This document shows, piece after piece, positions 36,331 to 47,609 of a stretch of DNA of 64,000 nucleotides. This stretch comes from Chrysaora quinquecirrha (Eukaryota; Cnidaria; Scyphozoa; Semaeostomeae; Pelagiidae): the NCBI GenBank assembly GCA_014526335.1, contig JACTAT010000010.1, forward strand, positions 317,993 to 381,992. Direction: 5' to 3'. Every line of letters starts with the position of its first letter. The first letter of the stretch is position 1. The notes beneath the pieces were generated by a model that was not told where the DNA came from, ran no database searches, and worked only from the letters and a program-made list of their open reading frames with translations. Both the position numbers and the translations under genes were made by a program.

Positions 36331-37200
36331 GAGTGATATCCAATGCCCGGTGGCATAAATTGGTGTTGTCAGCATATATGAATACATTTGAACCTTGGAC
36401 TGCCTGTGGGAGATCATTGATATAGATGAGAAAAGTAGAGGGCCAAGCATGAGCCTTGTGGCACTTTTCTTAAGCTTTCTAATAAGTTTCGTAAAGAGCC
36501 TCGATGTGACAGGTAGGACTGATATTGGACAATAGTTCGATTTATCAGTCTTTTCGCCACCTTTGAAAATTGGGGTAACTCTAGCTACTTTCCATAAATT
36601 TGGAAACAGGCTTGTCTGGATAGACGCCAGGGAGTTTTCAATCAAAGGTAAGGCAAGTTTCAAAAAGTAGCTAGAGATATCATCAACCACAGAGCCCTTT
36701 GAATTTTTAATTTTGGCTAGCGCAGCTCGGATTTCACTAATTTCTATAGGCTTAAATGAAATGTATTCTTGTCTTTGTTGATCTCGTAGTCACCAGTTAG
36801 AATGGGATTAGGGACAGGATCAAATTTATCCGCAAGCTCTTTGCCTATAGTGCAAAAGAAATTGTTCATTGTTTCTGAAATGTCTTTCTTAAGGAATGTT
36901 TCAATGCCAGATTCTTTGAGGCAGTCAATGTTACTAGACTTCGATCTTTTATTAAGAAGTTCATTACCTGCCTTCCATGAATCTTTCATGTTTCCTTTAC
37001 AATCAGAAATCTTATTGGTGAAATATAGCTTCTTAAGCTGGATGTTCATAGAATTCACTTTATTTCTAACCTGCTTATAGGAATCCATAAGATTTTAGAT
37101 TTCCTCTTGGATGCAGCTTTTTTTAGCCTGTCTCTAGTGCGCATTAGTTCTTTCAGGTCCTTGTTTATCCAGGGGCAATAATTCTTCGAAACACGCATTT
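36322..37200 (-). pseudogene. LINE ORF2 remnant (RT with internal deletions)
   Basis: Visible blocks are WINKDLKELMRTRDRLKK, a connector (KLYFTNKISDCKGNMKDSW; LLNKRSKSSNIDCL; NNFFCTIGKELADKF), and RT fingers (VVDDISSYFLKLALPLI; LWKVARVTPIFKGG; SNYCPISVLP). After a deletion come an INDLPQ segment and YADN, in place of the usual YADD. Several frame changes occur. The connector-RT order identifies it as ORF2 of the same LINE as ORF1 upstream. Confidence 0.8.
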
Positions 37201-37331
37201 CAGTATAGGTGCATGTTTATTTATGGTCAAGGAGAACAAATGTGACCGATTGTTGACAATGTCATTAATATCGTCTGAATCAGTAGCCAAATGCTCCCAA
37301 CATATATCCAAATGAATGGGGTGGAGAGACG

Positions 37332-38300
37332 CTACCCTGACTTAGCATGTGCATTTAGGTTACTTGCAAAGAAGCGATTTCCCTCAGGGGAAAGATGCAT
37401 ACCACCTTTATCAAGATGTGTAAAGGCGATATTATTGTGATCTATGAAATCCCACCCCTGAGAGAGAGAATATCGCCTCAGTGCAAGATTAGTTTCAACA
37501 ACAGCAATATTTTTGGAAGTGTCATACGTCTGCAGAAAAATTGAGGAAACAGTGATGTTTACATCTGAGTGGATTTCTTTGATCTTCTTGCCAGTAGAGG
37601 TTACGTTTTCGATTATGTACTTTACTGGAATGCCTTTGGAAATATCATTACTGCCAATATGCAGGATCACTTCATCTGAGCCACCCAGTTTGCTATTGAT
37701 GGTCTGCTTGTGACGCGAAAACAGTTGCTGGCTTTTTAATCCACCAATGCCATGTGCTTCAGCAAATTTTGATAAGAGCTTTTCATCGTTTAGACGGCGA
37801 ATATGTGAGTCAACCAAAAGTAGTATTTTTCTTTGTCGGAAACCTTGATCTTTGTTGCTTAAACCATCATTTACTACTTCTGAATAACTCTTTGTATTGT
37901 TGGTGTTGGTTTTGCTGTTTTTCACTTTGTTGCTATGGTCATTACTGTCGCTGTCACTGCTTTTGAATCTGTTATTGCTGTTGCTATTGTTGTTCTTTTT
38001 CCTTCTCTTGTTCTTGCTCATTTTTTCAGCATTATCAGCAGAATTCGTGTATCGATCTTTATTAGGCAGTGAGGACTTTGATACCGTTTTGTATTTCTCA
38101 ATGTTGATGACTTGGTCTGGAATTGTTTTTTCTTTCTCAGAGGATTTCAAAATTTTAAATTCGTTATGTTTTTCCATCTGAATGGTTCTTAATTGTTTTG
38201 ATAATTTTTCCTCCGCACTTTCCTTTGTATGAGCTTCAGGCTCCTTGTCTTTTGTCTTGCATGTGAATCCATTGTGGAATTTTCTATAGAAGTATGCTGG
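37332..38300 (-). pseudogene. LINE ORF1 C-terminal part, SGNH esterase-like
   Basis: The frame holds a low-complexity Lys/Asn/Ser region (SKNKRRKKNNNSNSNN), then ILLLVDSHIRRL, EVILHIGSNDIS and GGMHLSPEGNRFF. The DSH, GSND and HLSPEGN blocks match the SGNH/GDSL esterase fold found in ORF1 of CR1-like LINEs of cnidarians. The frame nearest the insertion (38,180-38,338) carries another reading, so a frameshift near 38,200-38,300 is likely. The N-terminal half of ORF1 lies beyond the inserted element at 48,091-48,618. Confidence 0.85.
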
Positions 38301-38329
38301 ACACTCTTTGTTCTTGTCGAAGAGGCATT

Positions 38330-38338
38330 ACTTCCATT
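38330..38338. repeat. 9-bp target site duplication, left copy
   Basis: ACTTCCATT immediately precedes the terminal repeat GGCTATCTCTAAAATCAGG and is repeated exactly at 48,091-48,099. Nine bases is the usual duplication length for Mutator-like transposons. Confidence 0.95.
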
Positions 38339-38349
38339 GGCTATCTCTA

Positions 38350-39090
38350 AAATCAGGAACAACGGGAACATGAGGAACAAAGTAGGAACATGAGGAACAA
38401 GGCGGGAACAAAGTAGGAACATGAGGAACAAGGCGGGAACAAAGTAGGAACATGAGGAACAAGGTGGGAACATGAGGAACAAGGCGGGAACAAAGTGGGA
38501 ACATGAGGAACAAGGTGGGAACATGAGGAACAAGGCGGGAACAAAGTGGGAACATGAGGAACAAGGCGGGAACATGAGGAACAAGGCGGGAACAAAGTGG
38601 GAACATGAGGAACAAGGTGGGAACAAAGTGGGAACATGAGGAACAAGGCGGGAACAAAGTGGGAACATGAGGAACAAGGTGGGAACATGAGGAACAAGGC
38701 GGGAACATGAGGAACAAGGCGGGAACAAAGTGGGAACCTGAGGAACAAAGTAGGAACAAAGTGGGAACATGAGGAACAAGGCGGGAACAAAGCGGGAACA
38801 TGAGGAACAAGGCGGGAACAAGGCGGGAAAATGAGGAACAAGGCGGGAACAAAGTGGGAACATGAGGAACAAAGTAGGAACATGAGGAACAAGGCAGGAA
38901 CAAGGCGGGAACATGAGGAACAAAGTGGGAACATGAGGAACAAGGCGGGAACAAAGCGGGAACATGAGGAACAAGGTGGGAACAAAGCGGGAATGTAGCA
39001 GGAACTGGGGGAACGTGGTGGGAATCACTGGGAATGAAGGGGGAACAACGGGAAGGAAGCTGGAATGACCGGGATTGGCAGGATCACATT
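38350..39090. repeat. Minisatellite array inside left MULE end
   Basis: Variants of GGAACATGAGGAACAAGGCG followed by GGAACAAAGTG repeat about 20 times in higher-order mixtures of ~15- and ~32-bp units. From about 39,000 to 39,090 the array degrades into GGGAAC-type repeats. It is read in all three frames because the unit lacks stops, so the long open frames here (FVPALFLMFPLCS...) are not genes. Confidence 0.92.
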
Positions 39091-39869
39091 TTATTTTCAT
39101 TCAAAATTTGATTCTAAATTGCCAGAAGTAACATCTGTTTGCAACTTGAACAAGTACTTTTAATAAGAGAGGGTCTCTCTTTTTCAAAGTATTCAATGAG
39201 ACACCAAGTCATGGTGACATCTACCAAGACTTTAGAATTCAACAGGAAGAACGACATTACTTCAGATTGTGCTTTATTTTCAAGTACAAGCTGGCAACAA
39301 CGGAACAAAAATTTTAAACGTAGCAAAAAACTATAACTAAAACTGTCGACCACCGTCTACTAAAAACTGAAACATGTTTAAAAATGTATTCAATTGAATT
39401 AAATCCTTAATATACCAAATATATAACAAGAAATACATTTAGAAAGATCGCTGCGTGTACGGCACCTACAGATTAACCTATACATTAATCTTTTCATGTG
39501 TTCAAAATTATTAGTAAATTTTTGCAAACAAATGCACTTTTTCCTTTGTTGAAGGCCAAAAAACAGTCAAATTGCACGATTAGTGTGTCTCAAAGAACTA
39601 ACTGCAAGCTACGAAATCGAGTAAGAGCGGGAAACAATACATTCTGTCTGATGATTTCTTGTTTTGTTTTCAAATTAGTTTGCTAATAATTTTTCAGGGG
39701 CTGATTTTCTTATTTGAAAAGTCACTTAAATTTGCTGCAGATAGTCTATTCTGAGTATATGGAAAACATAGCAGATGCTTACTGTAACTTAATTGAATGA
39801 ATTCACAAAACGAAGAGACAACTAATACAAGTTCATCAAAAGTTGTTCCTTATAATATTTGAAAGAGAT
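39091..39869. other. Transposon 3' non-coding region
   Basis: This stretch between the left array and the SWIM-domain stop has no supported gene on either strand. It would contain the 3' UTR and polyadenylation site of the MULE transcript. Confidence 0.5.
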
Positions 39870-41428
39870 TTACGCTCTTAGGTGCCAACCAAACTCAGCT
39901 TCAAGTCTTGCTATGTGCTCTCTAGTAAGTAGGGGAATGAACTCGTTTGGAACTAGGAGCATTGAGCACTGGAACTGAGGATATCTCTTCTTCACACAAG
40001 TAAATCTGAAATGAAAATGGACATTTTGCTCACGCTCAGACCATTGCTGTATTCCAGTCTTCTGGTCCCTGAAAGATCTTATATCTCGATAAACAACGAC
40101 GATGTCATCTGGCTGCACAAGAGGAGGATTACGAATTACATTTCCGCACCCATAGCAGCGTGAAATTATTGTGCCGACAAGCCACTTCAACGTGAAAGGA
40201 TGGGCAGAAAACATCCGTGCAGGGTGGATTGGACTTGACTGCATTGGTTGACTAGTTGTTGTAGCTGCTGTTGCAACTCCGGGGATAACATGTGGAAATT
40301 GAGCAGATGTTGATATCGGCGGGTACAAGCTTGGAATGCCAGGTATATCAATTCTGACATGGCCAGAAGTCGCAACGTTATTACATTGAGGTTGTGGCTG
40401 TATTGTCTGCGAGCACACTTGGGCTTGTTGTTCTACAGCTGGCTGTGGAAGGTTACCTGGAATAACTGATTTTCTTGCTCTTGGTGCTATGCCCGTACCA
40501 GCACCCCTCGTATCGATGTCGTCGAGCAAATCAACGTCGAGCAAATCAACTTGCTCGGTAATGGCCGGCCGTTTTCTGTTGGACTTTTTTCTATCGCTTG
40601 GTTTTTTGCCTGCACTTGCAGGTCCCCCAGAGAGCGCCATGTCTGTGATTTTTGGCCCAAGTTTGGCCTTTTTGTACCAGTTTATCAATTCTGCTACGCA
40701 TCCTTTCAAGTGAGCAACTGCTAGAATGTGCTCGCAGAACTTAGTTGAACGATGTACACAAGCTCTGTCGCACACAAGAGAATTTCCTTTTCCTGGGGTA
40801 ACTACGTGAACATTATTGGTTGCTCCGGCAACTATAAAGGAACCATTTACTGCACCTGGTTTAGGAACAACCAAATTTGGATTACCTATTAGATGAGTTG
40901 CTTTCCGGAAAATAGACTCAAGAACAGGCTTTGGAATATTTGTTATGCCAGATTCCGACGCTGTCATAGCAAGGCTTGGTTTAATTGTTTCCACAGGAGC
41001 AGAAGCTTTTGGGGGCTCTTTTTGTATTGCAAACGGAGCTGTTATCGGGATAACATTATCAGCATAACTAGTCTGCTCTTCCATGCCAATGCCTCTAAAT
41101 TTTTCAAAGACTTTCAACCGTTGAGCATGATTCAGTTGCTCCCACTTCCTGATACCAGGAACAAGATTGGCAAACTCATCACGAACTTTGTATGGTCCTT
41201 TGCCAAACAGGGCACGATCTTCATTTCGATGCTGTGCTTCAACAAGGTTTTTTATCTCGGCTACAAATTCATGTGGACGTTTAGCTTCAAAATGTAGTCC
41301 ATACTTAATCATGAAATTACCTGCTTCCACGTCATTGTTTGTATACTGCAATGGTGGGTCACCCAGACCAGCTTCTATGCGGATCTTCTTCAACATGGAT
41401 TCCTTGATGATATCAGCCTGGAAGAAAA
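39870..41428 (-). CDS. MULE transposase C-terminal exon with SWIM zinc finger
   Basis: The acceptor TTTTTCTTCCAG precedes 41,428. The frame starts ADIIKESMLKKIRIEAGLG, continues through YTNNDVEAGNFMIKY (typical of the region after the MULE DDE domain), and has a SWIM finger CDRACVHRSTKFCEHILAVA near residues 220-240. A basic Lys/Arg region (GKKPSDRKKSNRKRP) could be a nuclear localisation signal. A Gln/Pro-rich linker leads to a terminal domain with a Cys pair (RCYGCGNVIR). SWIM fingers follow the catalytic domain in MULE transposases and bind DNA or protein. The frame is intact to its stop. Confidence 0.88.
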
Positions 41429-44400
41429 ACATTTAATTACATACTTGACTTCAAATCCTGAGAAAATTTTAAAGATGACTGTGTATCAGAAGCCAACTCT
41501 AAGCTGTCAAATTTATAAGAAGCTGCTTTATTCATATATCTACAGTCCATGACAAGGTAGACAGATTTTCTGAAACTCTAGCCAAGTAGATCAAACCAAA
41601 CATTTCTTTGTTAAACATAAATCTCCCTACAAATGTGAGGACTACCCCGTATTGACAAATCTCCGCATGCTTTTTTGACTAACCTTGAAAAAACCTGAAT
41701 AATATGTATTTGGCTTATCTTTTTAGCCATGTTTTGGCACGCTACTTCTTTTTGGAGAATTCAGTGCCAATCCAAGGTAAGGTTATTTCTATGATAACTA
41801 GCTATATCGATTTCAGGCGCCCAAACATTTTTATACAACAGGCTTTGAGAAGAATATTTTCTCCCTTTGTCAAAAGATTGTCTCATTAGAGTACCAAACG
41901 TAGGTACCTTTTCTTTCTTGAACCATTCGTAAAAGGAATTGCCTGATTTACAATTTTCTCGTTGATTCCATACAGCTTTTAATTCGTCTAGTTTTCGATC
42001 GAATTCTTCTTCGATATCGCAGTCAACGAGACCATAGTACTTAACGTGTTCTACTTGCTTTCCAAAAATTTCTTCAATGATTACTTTCACGTCTGTGCTA
42101 TTGAAACTTCTTTTTCCGAGTTCTCTCTTCAGATTGTCTTTGACATGCAGGAAACAGCGTAGAAAAACGGCAAATCTAAAGTTTCTCTTCAGACCATTGA
42201 TGAGACCTCTCTCTCCGTCCGTACCACATGCTAATATTCCTTCAAGCTCCGGTTGTTCAGTAATGAGCGTGTTTGCAAAATTTGAGTAGGTTTTCCAAAT
42301 TTTATTCTGGTGAAGCATAATCGGGCCAATGAAGACTGGGCTTTTGTTGGTTATCTTGCAACGCAGCTTAAGATTCCTGTACATAGTTACTGTGAGACTG
42401 AGATTTGTATCTATCACATTGAATGTCGGGTCAATAGCAAATACAGAGAATTCACGTGGATTGGTGCAGAAAGTGACGAGATCTTTTAATTGTGTGTCGT
42501 TAGCAAGAACCAGGAAAAAATCAGGATGAATTTTACATTCTCTTATGAAAATAGATCCTTTTGAATCCTGTTCTTCTCTTTTGGCTCGCTCTAGCATAAT
42601 CCAGATGTCATCTGCAATAGTGCTCCCCTTCTTCACTATCTCATCTCTAGCAAGGGACTCTCTCTTTCTTTTTGCATCGTACCTTGCGTTATATAAATCC
42701 TGAGGACCTCTCGGCAACTTATCAAGACTTTCGGCTCCAACTACATCTCCAAGAGAGCAATATATGCCATCCAAATTTCCTTCGGTGTCGACTGCCTTTC
42801 CAAAAGTGAGGATTTCATCGCATGCAGCGTACTTGGTGTAATGCGCCTGTATGGTGAATTGCCTTTCGAATTCCCATGTGGACGTAAGCTGGGTACAGGG
42901 TGTTCATCCTTTTCAAATTGATAATGAACGAAAACATTATTCTTTCTGACTCCTTTAATATCTAAAAATTGAAACAATAATTGTTTTGTTTACAATATTT
43001 ACACTGATCAATAAACGTTAAGACAAGCGAAATCTAGTTTTCAAACCTGTTCAAATCCCTAATATCAAAATCGAAAATTTGCGAAGAAATGTTTTTTTGG
43101 TTTGTCTATTGAGGATCATATAAAGATGTGAACAGGTTATTTGATAGGCGACGATTCATGCGATGAAGTACTTCTCTCGTCATCGGGAAAAGTGATTTGT
43201 AAGATTGTCAGCTATTTTCTATTGGAATGACGGAAGAATATTGTTCTATTTAATAATGGTCCGTTAGCTTATTATCCAACGCAGGGGAGGGAGGGGGATG
43301 CTGTTTTCGGTCATTCCAAAGAGGCAACTCGAAACCTAAATGGTGTCAGGCATAGATTTTTCCACAAGTGGCATACCACAATTGATGGGATATATATTTA
43401 TATATTCATGACAAATATATGGTGTCAGGCATATATTTGTACTAGTAAGTAGTATCATGAGGTTTGGATGGGTTTAGCGGCGTAGAGCGTGGTCTTGAAT
43501 TGTTACTCTTTACAAAGCATGTAATGGAAATTTATACCAGGTATTCTGATGCTACGAGAGAAACTAAAAAAGAAAAGCGTAACTCTCACCTTCCAAGATT
43601 GCTATGGTTTTATGAACTTCATCATCTGACTTATTAACATAGTATATTCGTTTTAGAGAAAACACATCGTTCTCGTTCTCCGCAGAAATGCTTTCAGTTC
43701 TGCACAGCGATATTGAGTTGCCACCACCGCCAGCCTCTCTTTCAACATGGTAGAGTCGTGAAGGAGAGCCTACACGTTTCCAGGACCCCATGGAGTCGCA
43801 CTTGACGTCATCAAAAAATTTCAAACCGGATGTGTCGATGACAAATGAGACATTTTGTGCTACATTGGAAGGGATTCCAGTGCATAATTTTTGAGGCTCC
43901 AGATCAAGCAAAAAGATGGAGATGAGCTCCTTGGTGGTATACGATGTCTTTCTTCTATGAAACACTGGGGTTTTAGTGTTCCCATTGTATGGTTCACCAA
44001 GTGGAATCAGATGGGTGCCTGAAGCAGCTTTCGAAGAATGTTTCCTACAAGGCAAGATTTACATTCATACAAATTACTCTTTTTGGTTTTGTTTTTTATG
44101 ATTGGAAACTGAGACTCTTGGAATATGAGTGACACGCAGCAGTCAGTAAAAAGTAAACACTAATTTCATTGTCTGAGCTGAGCTCACAACCAAGACTAAG
44201 GCATCAAACCATAGAGAACCAAGTACATCCAAACCTGTTGATGGTATACAGTAACACAGTTCAAGGACAATAACAATGAAGTAAATGCAACCAGTGTTAT
44301 AAGCCCAAATGTAAAGCACTTCTTGGCAATATTTGGGGCAACTGCCCAGAATCTAGTTGAAACCCTAGTCAAGAAATCAGAAATGGAGCAGGGTAGATAT

Positions 44401-47243
44401 CTGTACATGAAAACAACAAAAAGGCCTACAAAGAACAATATAAATTATTTACTCTTGTTTTGGAACATAATATGTGTCAACTGTTGCATATCACTTATTT
44501 CCCATTCAGAAAAAATGATACACAGTCTTAGTTGTGAGCCTTGTTTAGTTCATCTAAGCAGAAGCAAATTGATGACCTAGTTCTTATTGACATACCATGC
44601 TGGCTTTGTGTAAGTAATTTCCAGTCCTGCATCTGATTCGCTTGTGCTTGTTGAACTGTCATCATTTGAATTCAATACTGTAGACCTTCAAAGATAAATG
44701 AAAAGTGGTTCAGAAGAGTCAGAATTGAATTCATAAACGAGCATGATTGACAAGTTGGTAACAGAAGAAATCAACATTTCAAGACTTGTGTACTTACTTT
44801 CCTGCCTTTGCGTATGTTATTTCAAGTTCTGCAGTTGATCCACTGCTACTTAGGTTATTCTTTTCTGGTTCAATATGAATGTCTTTAGACCTGGATGAGA
44901 TTTAAGTGAAAGGGGTATAAATTATGATACCATGCTGAACTATGAGAACCATTCTTCTTAAAACAAATAGGGCAAAAAGGAAATAACATTTTGCCTACAT
45001 ATAATGTAATTACCAGAACCAAAATCTAATGACTGAAATTAAATGCCAAAGACAAAACAGTTTCACAAATTTCATATTTTCAAAACATACCGTGTATCCA
45101 TAACAGAAACCTCAACAAAAGACGGTGTACATGAAAGAGGGACATTGGAACTGGACAGCCGTTTTGAAATCCACTGTAAGAGACTTATTGCTGACCCAGA
45201 TCTTACAACAGCTCCATTGCCATTTCCTCCAAGACAAAAGCTTATAGGATGTGTTTCAACAACAAATAAATGTCTTCCAGATGCTAAAACAACAAAAATG
45301 TATTGGGAAGCTTGAAAAATGGAGCACTTTACACATCCTGACATTTGAGTAGAACTTTTCATGAGGTCAAGTTCTTTTGTGGCACATTCTTGGAATGAGT
45401 AGTCATAAAGCTTCTCATTCTTCACAACTTTTTCCGAGTAACATAATGTATTGCTCAGTAGATTATGGTCTTTCAGAATCTTTGCTGCTTCATAGATGTC
45501 ATGCATATCAGGACCACGAAATTTATTGAATCTGCCTGGAAAATTGATTATTACCTCAGATGCCAGATCGACAAGCTCAGTCTCCCACACTTCAATTTTT
45601 TTGATTGTGACAATATTTGATCAATTATGCCAATGGAAAGGAAAGCACATGCATTAGTACCATCATTTGTTGGAATAATTGCCTCTCCTAGTAATTGACT
45701 GTCTCTTATTTGCTGTGCAACTTCTGCATCACTTCTTTCTAATGCCGATGCTTGGGAGACATTAAGATTGAAAATATCCACGACTTCTTCCTCATGTATT
45801 GTGGCTTCTAGTGGGCTAATAAGGCTTCGTAATTCAGGATTGAACTTTAAGTTGTCATATATAATTTTCCTCAGCTTCTGGTTATAGCTTGATTGAACTT
45901 GAAAATATTTTTCAGAACCAGAGGGAAGCTGTTGTGCAATCAAAATCTCTTTAAGGACGTCTTCAAGCTCCACTACATGACCTTTTTTTTTCTTGATGTA
46001 GTCATCAATTTCAAACTGATATGGATAACGCTGATCTGGGTTAATCGTGACAAATATGGTTAGAAGCAGTGCCCAAATATCAACTGCTTTCAACTGATCA
46101 ATGTTGGCTGAAGCTAACCTGAAGTTATCGATGTAAACCTCAGGGGCCATGAAAGCAGGGCTTCCTCGATTTAGACATTTCGTTTGGGTGTTTGTGACCA
46201 TGGCCTTTGTGGCACAAAGTTTTGATCTGCCTTCGCCAAAATCACCCAGTTTGGAAACAATTGGGGATTTTGCAAACAACTCTTCACAATTTCCCATACT
46301 TGCAGCATAATGAAGATTTGAAACAAGGACATTTGCAGGTTTGATGTCTCTATGGACAATGTTCAAATTGTGAAGGTAGTTGACAGCACTGATAATGTCA
46401 CCTGCAATAAAATTGCTCACACCCGGAAAGAACGTGACCAGATCTTCTTCATCAAGGTAATGTAAGAATTGCTGCAATGTGTGCACAGTCTTGTTGCGAT
46501 TGAAAGGAGAAAATGTGAATTCACAGTATTCCATCAAAATAGAAAGTGGCTTGTCACATACTGCCATAAACTTGACTATGTTTTTGCAACAAATGCCACT
46601 CAGAATCTTGGCTTCTTTGGCGAAGGTTTTGCCGTTGATGGATGGATCGTGCAGCTTCTTTACTACAACTGATGATCCCTTGTAGTCACCCTTCTCCACC
46701 AAAGCAAAAGAACCATGTCCTGTAAAAAGACAGAGTCATACATTTCCAAATAAAAGGGGATTGCTAATTTGAATTGACATCAATATCTGGCAACTTTGCA
46801 AAAGACTGCCATTCATCTTGTTAATTCTACATGTTCATTCTACGCGAGGACTGAGTCTGTACATTTCAGGATTTCAGGATAAAGGTGCAGCATCATCTCG
46901 GCATCAGGGACATAACTTACATCACTATGCTTACATCAACATCTCTTGCTTTTTTAACCTCGATATATTGCACTGTCAAGTACTCTGCACCACGTTTACC
47001 TTACAAAAGTCCTTGTAGGACTTTATTAGAAGTTATAAGTTGTGGCGGTTGTAATAGTAGACTAGGTACCTTATAAATGCAAGTATTGTGTTATAAAGTA
47101 AAGAAGGGCTAGATAGTGTAAGCAATCTTACCGATCAGAACTTTGTCCTTCACCTGCGAAATATCAAATCTTGGCAGCTCTGTGGAAAAAATATTTGCGT
47201 GCAGGACTTCCCTCTTTGCTGGGATCGATGGCAAACGAAACAT
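39870..47243 (-). CDS. Kinase-peptidase-MULE transposase multi-exon gene (inferred single gene)
   Basis: Exons on this strand splice in phase at five tested joins: 47,132 to 46,719 (completing the Gly loop), ~45,091 to ~44,890, ~44,805 to ~44,695, ~44,600 to ~44,043, and ~43,591 to ~42,964. This links a Ser/Thr kinase, a cysteine-peptidase-like domain, a Ser-rich linker and the MULE transposase. The last exon (39,870-41,428) adds a SWIM finger. Frameshifts occur at an A7 run near 45,600 and near 42,800. I could not find a clean donor for the last intron (41,430-41,770). The kinase could phosphorylate, and the peptidase process, the transposase or host ubiquitin-like conjugates; this is inference. 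Alternative: two genes in tandem, with the linker exons belonging to the second. Confidence 0.65.
41770..42964 (-). CDS. MULE transposase catalytic (DDE) region
   Basis: The exon starts after TTTTTAG at 42,964 with DIKGVRKNNVFVHYQFEKDE and has the N-terminal PY/STL signature (SPYRRITPSTLHAMK). It then shifts frame near 42,800 and continues SLGDVVGAESLDKLPRGPQ. The catalytic core has FAIDPTFNV (first Asp), CGTDGERGLINGLKR (second Asp) and FLRCFLHVKDNLKREL, as in MULE transposases; the Glu is probably in the EEEFDRKLDELKAVW region. The frame ends at TLDWH just past the expected exon end. Confidence 0.88.
43591..44043 (-). CDS. MULE transposase N-terminal exon
   Basis: Bounded by TTGTAG before 44,043 and GAAG|GTGAGA after 43,591. 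It encodes KHSSKAASGTHLIPLGEPY and later LKFFDDVKCDSMGSWKRVG, RLYHVEREAGG and LKRIYYVNKSDDEV. The DDxKCDxMGSW block is the N-terminal domain seen before the catalytic part in animal MULE-type proteins. Joined in phase to the exon at 42,964 it gives ILEDIKGVRKN. Upstream it completes a Trp codon with the linker exon at 44,600-44,695. Confidence 0.75.
44600..44890 (-). CDS. Two duplicated Ser-rich linker exons (LEITY repeats)
   Basis: Exon ~44,805-44,890 encodes SKDIHIEPEKNNLSSSGSTA followed by ELEITYAKAGK. Exon ~44,600-44,695 encodes STVLNSNDDSSTSTSESDAG followed by LEITYTKPAW. Both have the plan: acidic/Ser-rich stretch, then [AG]-x-LEITY-[AT]-K. They sit in the same phase, so they look like a duplicated exon. 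The LEITY core after a Ser/Asp-rich stretch could be a short interaction motif (SUMO-interacting type); this is inference. Confidence 0.6.
45091..46719 (-). CDS. Ser/Thr kinase domain and cysteine-peptidase-like domain
   Basis: The kinase part has GHGSFALVEKGDY (Gly loop), SVVVKKL (Lys), IVHRDIKPANVLV (catalytic loop), KLGDFGEGRS, GSPAFMAPEV and VDIWALLLTIF: all residues needed for activity. The peptidase part follows: NDGTNACAFLSIGI carries the presumed catalytic Cys and HLFVVETHPISFCLGGNGNG the presumed His plus acidic/Asn residues. This Cys ... (V/I)(E/D)TH arrangement resembles papain-fold deubiquitinase-like families (OTU; herpesvirus tegument USP type). A frameshift at the A7 run near 45,600 separates the two halves of the peptidase; a sequence error is possible. 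The first exon (47,132-47,243) supplies the start. Confidence 0.82.
47132..47243 (-). CDS. First coding exon of the kinase gene
   Basis: ATG at 47,241-47,243 begins MFRLPSIPAKREVLHANIF and ends DKVLIG, with donor ATCG|GTAAGA. Joining to the acceptor TTTTTACAG before 46,719 makes the glycine loop IGHGSFALV, which confirms the exon. The upstream 370 bp to the right array (47,244-47,610) would be promoter and 5' UTR; no defined element is seen. Confidence 0.75.
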
Positions 47244-47609
47244 GTTTTCAAGTTTCACGTGCCTGACCTGATAAAGTTACCCGGCCATGAGGGCACGTGA
47301 AGCTTCCCAGAAAAAGATCTAATATTAGAGTGTTATTTTCCCGCCAAACGGAAACGAGGCCACGCGACGCAGGCCAACTCTGGGTCAGCTCGTCAACGCT
47401 TCAACGCCCAACGCAAAATGTCCAATGTTCGACTTAAAACAAATAGTAGCTAATAGCTGAACAATAGCTTTTTTAAGACCTGCTTAAATTCACCATGAAC
47501 AACAACAGCAATTCGCTACACTGACCGTTTGAGCAGCTTTCCAACAACAACAAGAACAAAATATGGTGCTGCGAATACTTATTTCACTGAAACCTGTGTA
47601 ATAAGTCTA

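Larger units (their letters stand above)
36320..38338 (-). mobile_element. LINE, 3' part, internally deleted (continues at 48.1-48.6 kb)
   Basis: This minus-strand non-LTR retrotransposon is split by the 9.75-kb element at 38,339-48,090. The part here has the ORF1 esterase-like domain and a patchy ORF2. Between ORF1 (ending ~37,332) and the next coding block (WINKDLKELMRTRDRLKKAA, ~37,140) the whole endonuclease domain is absent. A second gap in RT joins LFTKLI to the region just before LGPLLF-type motif sequence. It ends near 36,320 shortly after the active-site motif, without the usual 3' UTR. Such internal and 3' losses are not simple 5' truncation. Confidence 0.75.

Noticed and set aside
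37754..38181. Leu-rich plus-strand frame resembling membrane segments
   Set aside because: It is antisense to the Lys/Asn-rich linker of LINE ORF1 and has no independent support.
38189..39100. Long open frames in three phases encoding FVPALFLMFPLCSRLVPHVP-type repeats (also 47,529-48,143)
   Set aside because: They are translations of the stop-free GGAACA minisatellite at the MULE ends, open in several frames at once and ending at the array edges.
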